In this document: piece by piece, positions 32,157 to 45,400 of the stretch
Layout: each line of letters begins with the position of its first letter
Position numbering within the stretch: position 1 is the stretch's first letter
NCBI GenBank assembly: GCA_003194525.1
Contig: NBIV01000084.1
Location: 62,001 to 126,000 of the forward strand
Origin: Gracilariopsis chorda
Taxonomy: Eukaryota; Rhodophyta; Florideophyceae; Gracilariales; Gracilariaceae
Direction of reading: 5' to 3'
DNA length: 64,000 nt
The notes under the pieces: generated by a model
What the model saw: the letters and a program-made list of their open reading frames with translations, nothing else
What the model was told of the DNA's origin: nothing
Database searches by the model: none
Program-made: the position numbers and the translations under genes

Positions 32157-35100
32157 TTGGCAATTGTTGGCTCGCGCCCTGGACCCGAGGCTGCCCCAGC
32201 TAAGGTCAAGTTTCCCACGAGGACCGTGTCCAACAAGCTCAGATTGGCAAAAGCGATACTCATCCCGCCTATGACCCAGGTAGCCGCTGCCGCGGTATGC
32301 GAGTCCTCAGGTCTGGGTTTGTTGCAAAACCATCCCACGTTGGTAACGAAACACCTTTCCCTCATGGCCAATGCAGTAATGAATTTGGTACCCAACCGGC
32401 CCTTTGTGGTCACGATGAGCAACTTCCATGACAAGCCTACAACGCTACCCAAGGGTGCAGTGGTGGGGGTATCTATGCCTGCTCCTGTGGACCTTATGGA
32501 GATTGATGCGGAGAAGTTGCTTTCTGGGGGTGAACTACCGGCCAACTGGGAAAAAGAGTTCAACCTTGGCGATGACTTTAAACCATATAGGAAACAAGTC
32601 ATTGATCTCCTCAAAGACTTTGCTAGCATGTGAAGTGGAAAGCTGGGCGAGATCGATGCCACAAGGCATCGAATTGACCTTAAGGACGGGGCCACGCCCC
32701 AATATCAGCATCCATATCGGACTGGCCTAAAAGGACGAGAGGTGGTAGCCAAGGAGGTAGAGAAAATGAAGTCCGCTGGGGTCATTGAGCGTGCACCATC
32801 CACTGAGGCCGAATGGGCTAGCCCTTTTGTCCTAGTGGCCAAGAAGGACGGGACCGTACGGTTTTGTATTGATTACCACAAACTAAATGCAGTGACCAAG
32901 AGGGATACTTATCCTATCCCCCGTTTGGACGACTGTTTAGATTCCCTTGGGGACGCGCAAATCTCTACCACGTTGGATGCCAATTGTGGGTATTGGCATG
33001 TTCCCATGGACGACAGGGCGAAGTTGCTGACTACCATCACGACCCAAGAGAGATTATTCAGATATACACGGTTGCCCTTTGGTCTTATGAATGCGCCAGC
33101 TACTTTCCAGCGGGCCATGGACATCATTTTGTCCAGGGTCAAACTGAAGTTCGCCTTTGTCTACCTAGATGATGTGATCATCTTTTCCAGGTCCATTAGG
33201 GAACAATTCGCACATTTGAAGGCAGTCCTTAGGTTACTCCAGCAGGCTGGTGTCACACTGAAATTGAAGAATTATTTCTTCTTCCAGCCCTCCGTGGACT
33301 ACCTTGGCCATGTGGTCCTGCCGGGTAAACTCCAAGTGGCCCAAGTCACAATAAAGGCCATACGGGAAGCTCGAACCCCTAGGACCCATACGGAACTGCG
33401 CTCCTTCCTTAGCCTTTGTAATGTTTACCGTAGGTTTATCCCAGGGTTCGCCAAAATTAGAGTACCTCTCAATGCGATGCTGAAGAAAGGGACGCCATCG
33501 GAATTTGAAGACCTCACGGACGAGCAGTATGAGGCCTACCAGAACTTCAAGGACCATTTGGTTAGTCCGATGGTCTTGGCGCTACCCAAGGCCAATAAAC
33601 CGTATATCCTAGATACGGACGCATTTGCGACTCAAGTGGGCTGTCCCCTTCTACAAGAGCAGGAGTCCGCTAAGGATTATGGCCAAATTGGCTACTGGAA
33701 TAGGACCCTGACCAAGGCCGAAAGGAACTGTAGCACCACGGAAAAGGAATGTTTGGCCATCGTGTGGTCAGTGCTCCATCTTCGGCCTTATTTGGAAGAA
33801 ACTCAGTTTACCATTAGGACAGATCACCACTCTCTCCGCTGGCTACTGAACATGACGGACGCATCCTCCCGTCTGGCCCGATGGAGATTGCGCCTGGCCG
33901 AATTCGATTACGAAGTGACCTATAGGCCAGGGCTAAAACATCAGGCCGCAGATGCGCTGTCACGAATCCAGAGTGATGGTACGGATCAAACTCCCCTGGA
34001 CGATGATATTCCCACCATCTGGTATGGACCTGAGTACACTGATGACGAGGGTGAGGAACCACCGGTGGGTGAGGTGAGAATGGCCGAATGGACGCACGGA
34101 CACTGCGCAGCGAGCTTATGCGCCGTGGACTGAAAAGATCCACCGTTTGATATCCATATGGCCCAGTCGGAAAGCGCGGATCTTACGCCAGTACCCCTCG
34201 AGGAATTCCTTTAGGCCCAGAAAACGGACGAATACTGCGCCCAGATAGGAAAGAAAGTAGGGACCCCTGGGTCGCTGTTTGATCATGACCGCCGAGGCAT
34301 ATTATGTCACAGGTCACCATTGGACGGGGCGATAAAGCGGGTAGTGCCTACGGCCTTACGGGCACGCCTTCTTTACCTCGCGCACTATCCGAGGTTGGCT
34401 GGCCATCCTGGAGGGACTAAGATGTATCAGACCCTGAGGAGATACTTTTACTGGCCCCTGATGGTCAACGACATAATGGAGACCGCAAGGACTTGTGCAG
34501 CATGCGCAAAGATCCGAGAGACAAGAGCGGTACATCAAGGGAAACTGAAGTTATTCCCAGCGGCCGGGCCTTTGGAGTTCATTGCTATGGATATACTAGG
34601 GTTATTTCCGAAGTCGACCCACGGCAACCGATTTATATTGGTGATTTTCCATCGGTTTACCAAGTTGACCCAAGCAATTCCGCTCGAATCAACAACCGCC
34701 ACGGACGTCACCATGGCTTTCCTTGTCCATTAGAATTATCCCTATGGACTGCCGCTCTATCTCCTTACGGACAATGGCTCTCAGTTTATCTCCAAATTCT
34801 TTAAGCATGTGTGCTCGGCCTTAGGTCCAAAACATCTCCTCAGCACCGCGTACCATCCCCAGACCAATGGACAAGCCGAAATGTTTAACCGAAACCTGGC
34901 CAAGAGGCTAAATCACTACGTTTCCCAGCACCAATTGGACTGGAATGACTATGTACAGCCGTTGGTCTATTCATATAATAATCAAGTGCATAAGTCCACT
35001 GGTACAACTCCTTTTGACCTCACCCTCGTACGTGCCCCTGCGCCGGACATGGTTGTCCTACAGGACCTCGGAGCACCTCAGGACATAACGGAGGAAATGA

Positions 35101-35953
35101 CTCCCGCCCAGGCCAAACGGTATTCGCGGAAGCCAATCGATTCTATCTTGAAGGCTGCACAGACCACGTTGGACAAAGCACAAGCGCACTATAGGGCCGA
35201 TTTCGATCGGTCTGTTTGGTTTACACCGCAAGTGGCCGTGGGAGATTACGTCCACTTGGAAAGACCACTGAAGGAAAAGCCCGAGTACGAAAACATCACC
35301 AAGAAGCTGTTGCCAAAGTCCACTGGGCCCTTCAAGGTACTCAAGTCCCTTGGACAGACGGTTACTATCGACCGAGATCGGCTCCAAGACACATTCACAA
35401 TGGACCAAGTCTCTCTGGCGCCACGCCCACCTTCAACTGAACCATTGGACTCGCGTGCTCTCCCTTCGTCCCACCCTCCATCCCTACGCAACCACTGGTC
35501 AATGACCCTACAGGCCTTCAGGAACAGCAGGTCTCCGCGGATCGAAAAGGCCCTTCCCCCGATCGCTACGGTCCCCTGGACGAAGTGGTACTTCCGGAAT
35601 AAGTACCTCACCCTATGGAAACCCTCGACGCTGTTCCTTCGGACGCTGACGGGTACGGTCCCCTCGACCACATAGACCTACCGGAGGAAACCGGAATGAG
35701 CGACCAACGGGAGTATGTCGTCGACCGCATCGTCCCCACTATGCTCACTGACGATGGCGAAGTGCGCGACAAGGTCCGTTGGTATGGTTATGAGCCCAAG
35801 GACGATACTTGGCTTCCAAGGTCAGACATCCCGGATAATTTTGTAGCCGGCTATTGGTCAAAAGCAGGCCACACGGTGCGTGACCTTAAGGAGGGGGGTA
35901 TCCCTGGCCACAAATTTGCGCCAGCACGGTCCCAATCCACCTCCACCCAATAG
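32157..35953 (+). pseudogene. pol of chromovirus B: reverse transcriptase, RNase H, integrase, chromodomain
   Basis: One frame runs 32157-35675, interrupted by TGA 32631-32633, TGA 34131-34133, TAG near 34215 and TAG 34731-34733. Reverse transcriptase (from 32742) shows VRFCIDYHKLNAV, LPFGLMNAPATFQR and the catalytic YLDDVII. RNase H follows (KPYILDTDAFATQVG, DHHSLRWLL, HQAADALSRI). Integrase has the zinc finger HYPRLAGHPG with CAAC, FIAMDILG, LLTDNGSQF around the third stop, and HPQTNGQAEMFNR. In another frame, 35615-35953 encodes a clear chromodomain (EYVVDRIV, VRWYGYEPKDDTWLPR, NFVAGYW). The chromodomain assigns the element to the chromoviruses and would steer integration to modified chromatin. 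Confidence 0.88.
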
Positions 35954-36305
35954 TAACACTGTTTTTGGCCACGGCGCCCACGGAACCGCCGCCCGCGCCG
36001 CCCCACTCGCTGGCCGCGCGCCAGATCTTCGGAAGGTTTACCGCGACGATTACCAACTTGGACGCCACATAACTCCGAAGTCCCTGGGTCATCAAGGCCG
36101 AAAACCTCAGGAATAAAGCGTGGACGGCTCAGCTATAAGGAGAGTGCATCAAAACTCCAGGGATTTGTTTCACAGACCTAGTGGTATTCAAGGGTTGAGA
36201 TGAAGACCAATGAAGCGCGACAGAGAAGACGCAAACCTTGACGCTAGAAGGGCCAAAAAGGGAACCATAGTGTTCACTGAGAACTACTAGCCATAAGGAG
36301 GACCA

Positions 36306-38572
36306 CTAAAACGACGCAGCCGGTTGACAAGTGGATCCCGTGCAGGCGCACTTGCGAGCCGGACTCCGGGCGGAATAGGACGAGGCACCACCAGCGGACT
36401 CCGTGTCCGAAAGGTTAAGACCAAAGCAGTTATCAAGGTCTGTGGCGACACGCTCGGACAAAACCTTAGAGTTCCCCTCCAGGATGGCCGATAAAGCGTC
36501 TTTGACCTCTTGGTTACGCTGAACCAGCGAGTGGTACCGCGAAGCCCGGCGAGCCCAGGATTGGGCCGAACGAAGAGCGTCTATGATACCAGTGGGTTCA
36601 AGGATACCAACGGACGTGCATACCTTCTTCAGGTCATCGAAGGCCATTGTCATGACCTCTGGAATGACCGGCACGGGAGGCGGAGGAGGGACCACAGGGG
36701 CGGAAACCGTCATGGACGTAGGAGGTGGTGAAACCAAGTGACCGATGCACGCCTCTGGGGGCTCTATAACAGCAACCTCATGCCCCGGCACGAAAGACGG
36801 CGCTACCAATGGGGCTGGTACAGGAACTACCGCCTGCTCCCGTACTGCAAGACGAAGACAATCTTCGTGAAACCCAATGGCCTGAGGGTAGTAATCCGGC
36901 ACGGACTGACGTGGCTCGTTCACGGGGACAGCCAGCAATGGTTTGGCCTGATAGACGTTCCCGTCATCATTGCCTAAAGGATGTCACGGGATCGGGAAGA
37001 AAATGTCGATGTCATAATCGTACCAAAAGAACCAGGGGGTCTGCGCCCAGTCGACCTGAAAGACATAATCCAATAGGGGCTCGGCCTCTTCACTCTCGTA
37101 CTACGTACCCCGGACAATGTTCTGCACGCCCAGCTCACGGATGAGCCGGATCAAAGGCCGTGGAAGAGGCACCAGTTGCCCTTCAGGACTGGGAAGAACG
37201 CGCTCGTTCCAGATACGGCAGTCAGCCTCCCGGACGTTAGCTTGGACTCCATAGCGGGCGGTATCCAGAAAGGCCATCAAACAGAACACGGCCCATTCGG
37301 CAAAAAGACCCTGCCAGGTCAGCCAGGGGAGACGTTTAGTGAAGTCCCCCTGGAGCTGATAGGTATGGTAGGCCAGCACGGACGGAGTAGGGACCATAAG
37401 GAGATTGAAAACGGGCCAGATTGCAGCCTCAGGTCCACCGCTAAGTGACGGTAGCATGAGATATAGAGAAGACTGGTGGGATGGAGGCATATCGTGAAAT
37501 TCCACTTGGTGCCAACAGAAGAAGTACTTGAGTTTGGTTCGAATACGACCATCGGGTTCGATCATATCATTCCAATAGATCCGGTTCAATAACCAGTATA
37601 AGCGGTCGTATGGAGGTCTGAAGCAGACTAACCCCAAGAGGCTATGACCAGGGGGAGGATAGGGGGCCTTAGGGTCGCCATGCATCGAATACAAGGCCTC
37701 CAGGAGCTTGTTTACTCTCCATTGGTAATCAGAATCCTCGCCGCAGCGGACGGAGGGCTTATCCGGTGGGACCAGAGCGCGGCAACGCGCGACCGAACGG
37801 GCATCAGCAGGAAGGTGGAGCCAACGGTTGTACCAGGAGTCCTCTTGGGGGTTCTTCTTCGCACGGGCATAGTTGGGGATCGCAGCGAACCGCCGGGCGT
37901 CCAAGTATTGGTCAGCATACCGCACGAACTCGGCGACCGAACTGGGTAGATGGGTACTCCTCATGGCCATAGGATTCCGACCCAAAGTGTGGTAGTACTT
38001 GTCCCCGGGGTGGGCATATGCGCTGCTGGGGACCAGAGCCATGTTGGTTGAGTCTACAGTTATTGAGACCCGAGGGATACGCTCGGAGCCGTCATAGTCC
38101 AAGAGGTAGCCATAGGAGCCCTTATATGCCCCCGAGGACATGTTGTAGACGCGATCAACAAGCCGGCACAACGGACACGGCACCACATGAGACCAACGGT
38201 CAGGAATCTGAAAGGCCAAGTCAATGTACCACGATCTACCGAAGGGGCGGGTATGGTGGATGCACCAAGGCGGTATGCAAAGAAAAGAGCGACCAGAAGG
38301 ACGAGGTAATCTAGAGGGAAGTATGGGCGTCCGCGCCAGGGGTCGGTGAAATGCAGGAGCACGAGGAGCGCCCCGCACTTGAGACTCACTAGGTAATGAG
38401 GCCCCCTCATAGGTGACCAATGGTATGGTAGCGGCCACGTGCCACTTGCCAAAAAAGCAACCAAATGGACGCAAACTGGTACCGCCGCCGTACCTGCTGT
38501 GGAAGGGCCGACTAGCCATGTCAACCAGGAGGCGAGAGACCTAATCGGGGGAGAGGACACGAGAAAAACCAC
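36306..38572 (-). pseudogene. Large antisense ORF inside chromovirus B, function unknown
   Basis: On the strand opposite gag-pol, one frame extends from 38519 to TGA 36306, 738 codons. It is interrupted only by TAG 37103-37101 and TGA 36986-36984. Between them it reads protein-like (LLDYVFQVDWAQTPWFFWYD). The N-terminus may come from the other frame at 38572-38270, which is rich in hydrophobic segments (YFPLDYLVLLVALFFAYRLG) and would need a frameshift near 38260. Aromatic, Trp- and Tyr-rich stretches fill the middle. A Pro/Val-rich linker and a helical C-terminus (about 36650-36400) follow. I recognise no domain. Possible membrane segments make an envelope-like or captured gene conceivable, but that is speculation. 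Confidence 0.55.
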
Positions 38573-38654
38573 CCCATTGGGCGGGAGGAAAGAACACCAG
38601 CGGAGGAAAAGGATAGCTCACCGACGTGGAAGTGGCCGACGGGACGTCGGATCT

Positions 38655-38668
38655 CAAGTGGGGAGGTC
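38655..38668 (+). other. Polypurine tract of chromovirus B
   Basis: AAGTGGGGAGGTC lies immediately before the 3' LTR, where plus-strand DNA synthesis is primed in LTR retrotransposons. Confidence 0.6.
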
Positions 38669-39193
38669 TGTAGGAGAATGACCATTGCGCAGGTGCAGTG
38701 GTGAAGTTACCACGGGGCTGGGCTGGCAGAGGTCACAACATTGCTGGCCAAGATATTCCACGTGGCCAAGCTGGATGCCTATGCAGGAGATACGAGGGGA
38801 CAGTGCGAGTGCCAAGGCACTGTGGCCATAGGTTTTACTATGTAGCTAATTTTATGTAATTTGTTAGGATAGTGTCTGGAGGTCAGAGCTCCTCGCCAGC
38901 CATATAGGTTGGCTCGAGTGCCGCCGATCTTTGAAGCGTAAAGACAAGCACCCTCACCGTCTCCTTGCCGCCATAGGCATTCAGTAGGACTCCAAAGGTC
39001 TCCAAGCCATCGCTACCATTTTCCCGACCTGTAGAGACTTGAGATAGCGCCCGCCCATTGCGCCTCGCTGCCAGTGGGTGCCTGCGTCACTAGTAGATCC
39101 AGTGGATTGTCACCCCAGGAACTGGCTCTTTGCCGCTACAAACCACCTAGTGGACTACTACCAGTTGGTCAAAGGACGTAATATTCTACTACA
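38669..39193 (+). repeat. 3' LTR of chromovirus B
   Basis: 525 bp, TGTAGGAGAATGACC to TTCTACTACA, followed directly by the GGATT duplication. Confidence 0.9.
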
Positions 39194-39198
39194 GGATT

Positions 39199-39783
39199 GC
39201 AAGTTTCTCACTGCGAAATTTCTTGCAGTGATTTCGACGTGTCAATTTTGACAGCGAGTTTTGCCAAACTCACAAAGGTCCCAAAGCTCCTGGACGCCAC
39301 AGTTTCCGTCTTCGCCGCCGTGTTTGACCTCTCCTTTCAGTCATCACGTCTCCAACCTACATCTTTACAGCTACAAAGTTTGTACTCCCCACTTCGCCGC
39401 CTCCGCCACCAAGCCTGCCCTCCCCACTTCACCGCCACAGCAAACAAAGCTTCACACTCCTAGCTCAATAGATTTGTAGCTTATGGTGAGCAAAAGTGAC
39501 GCAAAGTAAAATATAGTGCTCTTTGCTATGGCTAAGATCAATTGTACGGTTTGGTCCAGTGCTTGCATCCATGTTATGTGTAGATGGTCAACTTGGAATA
39601 CCGTTATGAGTAGCAGAGGATAATTTTGTAGCTTACCACGATCTTAACAGCTCCCTTGAGCTTGCACTGCCGCCGCGGGGGGCAAAGGTTGAGGCTATGA
39701 TCCGGTTTTGCTGATTGGTGATGTTGATATCAACATCAGACGTCAAAATCAACGTACTGTACAAATTTCTAATCCTAAATCGG
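39199..39783. other. Noncoding stretch with an 18-bp palindrome
   Basis: No gene recognised. GATGTTGATATCAACATC at 39720-39737 is a perfect palindrome shortly before the copia B left repeat. CACTGC...GCAGTG at about 39211-39232 is a weak hairpin. Confidence 0.45.
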
Positions 39784-39875
39784 TGTTGTCAAACAGAATT
39801 ACACTAGTCAAAAGAGTAGATGAGAAGCGACGAAGACATAGAAGTAAAGAGACCAGCCATTGTCTGTCATTCACA
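39784..39875 (+). repeat. 5' LTR fragment of copia B
   Basis: About 92 bp matching 45600-45695. Ends TCACA, followed by GGTTATGGGC, which could be a copia-type primer site. Confidence 0.55.
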
Positions 39876-40903
39876 GGTTATGGGCAGTCGCTGACCATGA
39901 CAAACCACCTTACTACCACACGATGGATCTCCCCAGCCCCCGGCTTGCTTGATGCCTATGAATAGAACTCAGACAATACCCCCTTATCTCTGAGGTTTAT
40001 TTTAACGCGCTACTCACAGTCCACGACTCACACCACTCCACAGGCACCTCTCAACACATCATCATACCCATCTCAGCCATAGATTCAGACAAAACACTAA
40101 AGTTACCCGAGCTAGATACATCCGACTAAGCACTTTGTTATTTAGCTCTCAAAACATACGGAGACATTATAGACGCCCCTATCACCTAATAAGCAACCCC
40201 ACACCTCCCACAGAAAAGTAGGCACTCAAACTCTACGATAACAGTCGCAACCGTCTCCCCGCGGCTGTGCTAAGCAGTGTTCCCAACGACATACTTGGCC
40301 TACTGTTGGTGCCAGAAGAACGACCAAGCCCCCACGACCTGGTCCGAAACATGGTGACATAAATCAACCAGCCAACCAAGGAAGACCCTCAATACGTCAA
40401 AACAGAAGCCGAAAACATCCATTACTCACCGGACGCAACGATTGACACATACCTCACAGAACACATCAATGTACGCCAACGGATGATGCCGCCAAGTACT
40501 CTGCGATTGCTTCTGAAGAAACCAACATTGACATTGTCATCTCTGGTCTCAAATCTTCACCCTTGCTTACTCCAGTCTCTGACCCAATCCTTTCCAACAA
40601 ACCCACAACCATCAAAAGCTTCACCCGCGTCTTCAAATCTTTGGCTAGACTATACCGCCCCATCCACGCCGGACCAGATCCATCCTCCGCCATACCCGGA
40701 ATTACCGATGACTATGGACTAATAACGCCATCATTCAGCCAACAGCAACAGAATGTACGCACCACGTTCACAGGGAGCTGATTCCCCTTTCACGAGCGCT
40801 CCCTGTAGAGCAATACCCGGCGGCGTGAAGCGCACATCAAAGTGTTTGAATTATTGTCATGAGGAGAGGTAAGCTAGTGAACAGAACCCTCTGTTCCACC
40901 CAA

Positions 40904-41498
40904 TGTTGGGGCGTAACTATCAGGGGGATTCAGGAAGAACCTACGGAGGTTGCGGGTCGGGATTGGATCCAGTACCAGATTTGTAACCAGTGTAAAGATC
41001 CCAAAACGGGAAAAGCAACCTGCAAAAAGGGGACGAGGATCGTGCACACGCAGTTCACATACCCGAAGAAACCAGGAGAACACAAGAAGAAATATGCCTA
41101 TACAGGGCTGGAAATCTGTCCACGAAAGGAAACACAAACAATAATAACAATAGAGTTAGAAGCCCAACGGGCAGTGTGATACAGATAACCTGAGCGTTCC
41201 CAAGGAGATAAGTAAATAGAATCCACTCTTGGATACTCTCCGCGAGGAATCGTAGCCGGAAGAGGGCAATTGTACTTAGATCCACACTTGGTTGAGTTTT
41301 CTTTGGACTCTCGACCACGTGGTCACTCTTCCCTAAGTGGGGTTCACTAGAATTATCTAAATTAATTCAATAAATTAGTGCACACCTTCTGAGGGCTATA
41401 AACGTGGAGACATCGGTGTCAGGGCCGAAGTAAAAACTAACTGAGTAATAAAATTCCAAAATCGGAGCCACAAATTCCTACGCGTACCACGCGTTACA
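40904..41498 (+). repeat. Probable solo LTR in copia B gag
   Basis: Begins TGTTGGGGCGTAAC and ends GCGTTACA. Flanked by CCCAA (40899-40903) and CCCAT (41499-41503), a likely worn 5-bp duplication. A TATA-like GCTATAAA sits near 41395. The segment interrupts the copia gag region and has no copia-like coding. Family unknown. Confidence 0.5.
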
Positions 41499-42479
41499 CC
41501 CATACACAGCTACTTATAACCAACCCATCAGGGAGCCATCCCTTTGAGTGGCCATTCTGACACACCTCTTCTTATGGACAACTCATGTAATGAGCAGCAT
41601 CAACCCAAGAGGGATCAACCTCATATGAAGAGGATGTTCACCAAGTGCGCCAAAAAGACGTTTCTCCATACTCCCGTTACCACAAAGCACTTGGAAGACG
41701 CTGCAATCATACGGAAGCTCAATGCAGAAACCCAAACCATCCCAAGTTCTGAGACCAGACACCCCAAGCTCACATGGCCCACACTGGACTCAACTTCCCC
41801 TCCCCACCTCCGTATTCGTACCCCCTCCCCATCGAGCAGGCCCAGTACCCACAGACCCCACCCCCACCACCCCCACCCCACAACCACATAGAATTCACGT
41901 CCAAAGTGGACGCCTAGTCCAACGGTACGTTTATCCTACACAATAAAGCACACCTATCGTACAAAATCCAGCCCACCTCGACCATGACCCCATCAAAAAA
42001 ACACTTCTAACAAATTCTGCCACTAAACAGCCGACCAAGTGCACTTACAGTGGTCAAATGCAACACCGTATGAACAAGCATAAAACCATACGCACCCACG
42101 CCATCGCCAACAGTCACCTCCGCCACAATCGTATCTGTGTACAACATTTAGCGTGGCGATATGATCAAGTCCCCTTCACCGCCCCAAAGGGCACGGTACT
42201 GAACACATACAAATACCCGCAACAGTGCTTGCAACGGCCCCATGGACAGGAATTCACCACCGCCTTAAAGGAAAAGTAGTAGATCACACATCCGCCCTCA
42301 TCGCACACACCATGCCGCACACCACGCGTAAACGAAAACCCACACCCGCTGCAACCCCAGACTTAACCTCAAAATACCCTGCAACCTGTATGACATCCAA
42401 ACCGCCCCTAAGTACTAATCACACCCTCTCACTCTCCCAAACACCTGCCAAACCTCCCAATTCCACAATACTAAAATCC

Positions 42480-45400
42480 CTACACAACCCCAGTCACACA
42501 CCCAGGCGATCCAACGTACAACTTAATACTCACCAATGGCACCTCAAACTCAACCACGCACATCCCACCAAATTTGCCCTCACAGCCTCCGAACGCCTCC
42601 TCCCCACCATGCCCTCCTCCATACTACCTGCCGTTAACCTCCAATGCAGCGCATGCCAACAGCTCAAAAGGCATCCCCCAAAACACAAAAGCAAACGTCG
42701 CGACGACCCTGTCGGCCATTAGGTCTGCTCAGGTACCTGCAGAGCCATACGACCCACATCAACACACGGGAACAAGCACATGGTACTCATAATAGGCGCC
42801 ACTAGCAAATTGCCATAGCACACTACCTGTAGTAGAATACTAGTCCAAAGGCCAAGTGGGGAAGTCATACCTACGAGGAGTGGCGGTGGCAGAATACCAG
42901 CGACTAGGGTGACAGTCCACTGGGGTCTAGTTGTGCCGTGGGCACCTTCTGACGTGCAGGCGCAATGGGCGGGCATTATCTGAGGTCCCTACAGGTCAGG
43001 CCAACTCGTAACCATTGCTTGGAAGCCTTTGTCCGCTGGAAGCTTGGGGGCGAGTAGAGGACGGCGGTGGTGCTTCCCTTTACTCCTCGGTGGCCGGCTG
43101 CACTCGAGCCAACTAATATATTCGGCGAGACGCTCTAGACCACCGGTAACTACTACTAAACAATTGAATAAAATACTACACTATTCTACCGTGCACTGTG
43201 CTGCAGTGCCAGGTCCACCAGAGGTCACACTTCAGATCACAATGATCTCCGACCCACGTGGCTAATATTGACACGAGCCAGGGGTGCTCTGATTCTTCGT
43301 CCATCTCTTCGGCACTCCAGCTTGGCAGTCATTTGACCTTAGGGCTATTGTACTACAATTCCTAAAAGACTGGAAGCAGATACCTACACACATTGAGAAA
43401 AGGCGCAAACATATACGTCAACCTATGGGACATTCGCTCAGCCATTTCCGGTGCGACAACGCAAAGGAATACCTTTATAGTACCATGCAAGCAATTTAAC
43501 ACAAAAACGACATCATGTTACACCAGCGTACACCGCATTAGCCTCAAGAAAACGGTATCGTGGAGCGGATCAACCGCACCAACATATACTACTCCTCACC
43601 ACTGGCCTCAACGACACGTATTGGGAAGATACCGCCAGAGACCACATCTTCAAATACAACATGCACCACAATACCACCAGCAACACATCCTCATACTAGC
43701 TCTGGTCCAAACAACAGCCCCCCATCATCCATCTATTCACTTTCCGTTAACTGGGAACCATCCCCGTATACGCTCCCAACATGAAACTGGAACAACGAGC
43801 AGACCCGGCACGCTACATGTATGCCGCATCATTCACCCATGTCATGGTACGAAATCTGCGAAACAACACCTACCAAGAGATCCAAGCCACCGACTGCCAC
43901 AACGAAAAAGGAATTTACAGTCAAGGCTTCGGATTACCAGCCAATCCCAACCAAAGTAGCCAGCGAAACACGCCCTGGCCAATTTTGCTCAAGACCGACT
44001 GTACCGGGACGCCTCTAACTGACAAACGGCTCATGACAGCGAACTAAACAAACTCGACACCAACAAAAGCATCAAATGGCTACCCACCGACTATCAACCC
44101 CCCCAGAAGCTATCATACCCCTCCTTATGATAGACCGATATAAGCGCTCAGCAGAAGAGCACCTTGTCCAGATAAAAGCATGCTGCAAACGCCGCGGCGA
44201 TTTCATGCAGCCACACCTCCACTACGAACCGAAACATACAACCACATTTACCGCTGACAGATCCACTCAATGCATGCTACAAATACTATTGGAATGCTTC
44301 GATATCCATTCAGCGTACTTGCACGAGCCATACAAGCACGATAAGCCAGTATAAGTCAAACAAATAACCCGCTTTGACGGCACATACAAACACAACAGCA
44401 CATATGGCAAACTAGTGGGAAACCTGTATGGATCATCCCCGGCATCGTATTACTATAACCACGGACTGCAACAATTTCTAGAGTCACTCGGCTTCATCAA
44501 AACGGAACATGATCCTTGCCTTTACATCAAAAACACCGGCAATGGATACACAGTCATCAGCACCACTATAGATGACTTTCTTCTCCTAAAATCAACCCAG
44601 GACCTCATTGACAGCTTTTATACCGAGGTGCTTCGCAAATACAAAGTGAAACGACTCGGAGCCCACACAAGATTCCTGAACCTGAACGGAACCCGCACGG
44701 ACTAAGGAACTCACATTTCACAGCCAGATGACATAGATGCCGTTCTGCACCAAACGGGAATGCAAGACACCAACCCCACACAAACACCCTACACCTCACT
44801 AACCGCCATCGATCAACATGCATCGACATCATCACTACCGCCGAACGAAGCCACCCGATTCCGACACATACTAGGCGAGGTACGTTATATCACGAACTGC
44901 ACTCGCCCAGATGTAGCGTACGCAACGAACAGATTGGCGCAACATATGTCCAACCCACAACAGCACCACAAACCACGCCCTAAAATGCCTTTTCCGGTAT
45001 CTCAACTGCACTGGTACCCATGGACTATGGTACCCAAATCAATGCTCCAACAACCGAACCGCGCCTCTTCTTACCGTCTACAGCGATGCAGACTTTGCAA
45101 ACGAGCGAAACTGCAAGTCAGCAACAGGAACTGTATACTGCGTCAATGCATCACCAATTTCCTGAACCTCCCGGAGACAAATTTTGGTTGCACTCTCCAC
45201 AAACGAAGCTAAATACATTGCCGCCAGCTATGCAACGCGCCATATGTCTTGGCTTACCAAGCGTCTCCAAGAAGCACATATACGAAGCTTACACATACCC
45301 ATCCACCACATCGACAACTGCTCATCTATGATTATCGCAGAAAACCAGGCACCTACCAAGCAAAGGATGTTTATCGATATTCGCCATCATTTTCTGCAAC

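Larger units (their letters stand above)
28797..39193 (+). mobile_element. Ty3/gypsy chromovirus B, full length, with GGATT duplication
   Basis: The direct repeat GGATT at 28792-28796 and 39194-39198 flanks two LTRs that begin TG and end CTACTACA. The inside holds a primer-site candidate, gag, protease, reverse transcriptase, RNase H, integrase, chromodomain and a polypurine tract. A large antisense reading frame lies between the chromodomain and the 3' LTR. At 10.4 kb it is long for a chromovirus. Coding regions carry stops and frame changes, so this copy is dead. Confidence 0.92.
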
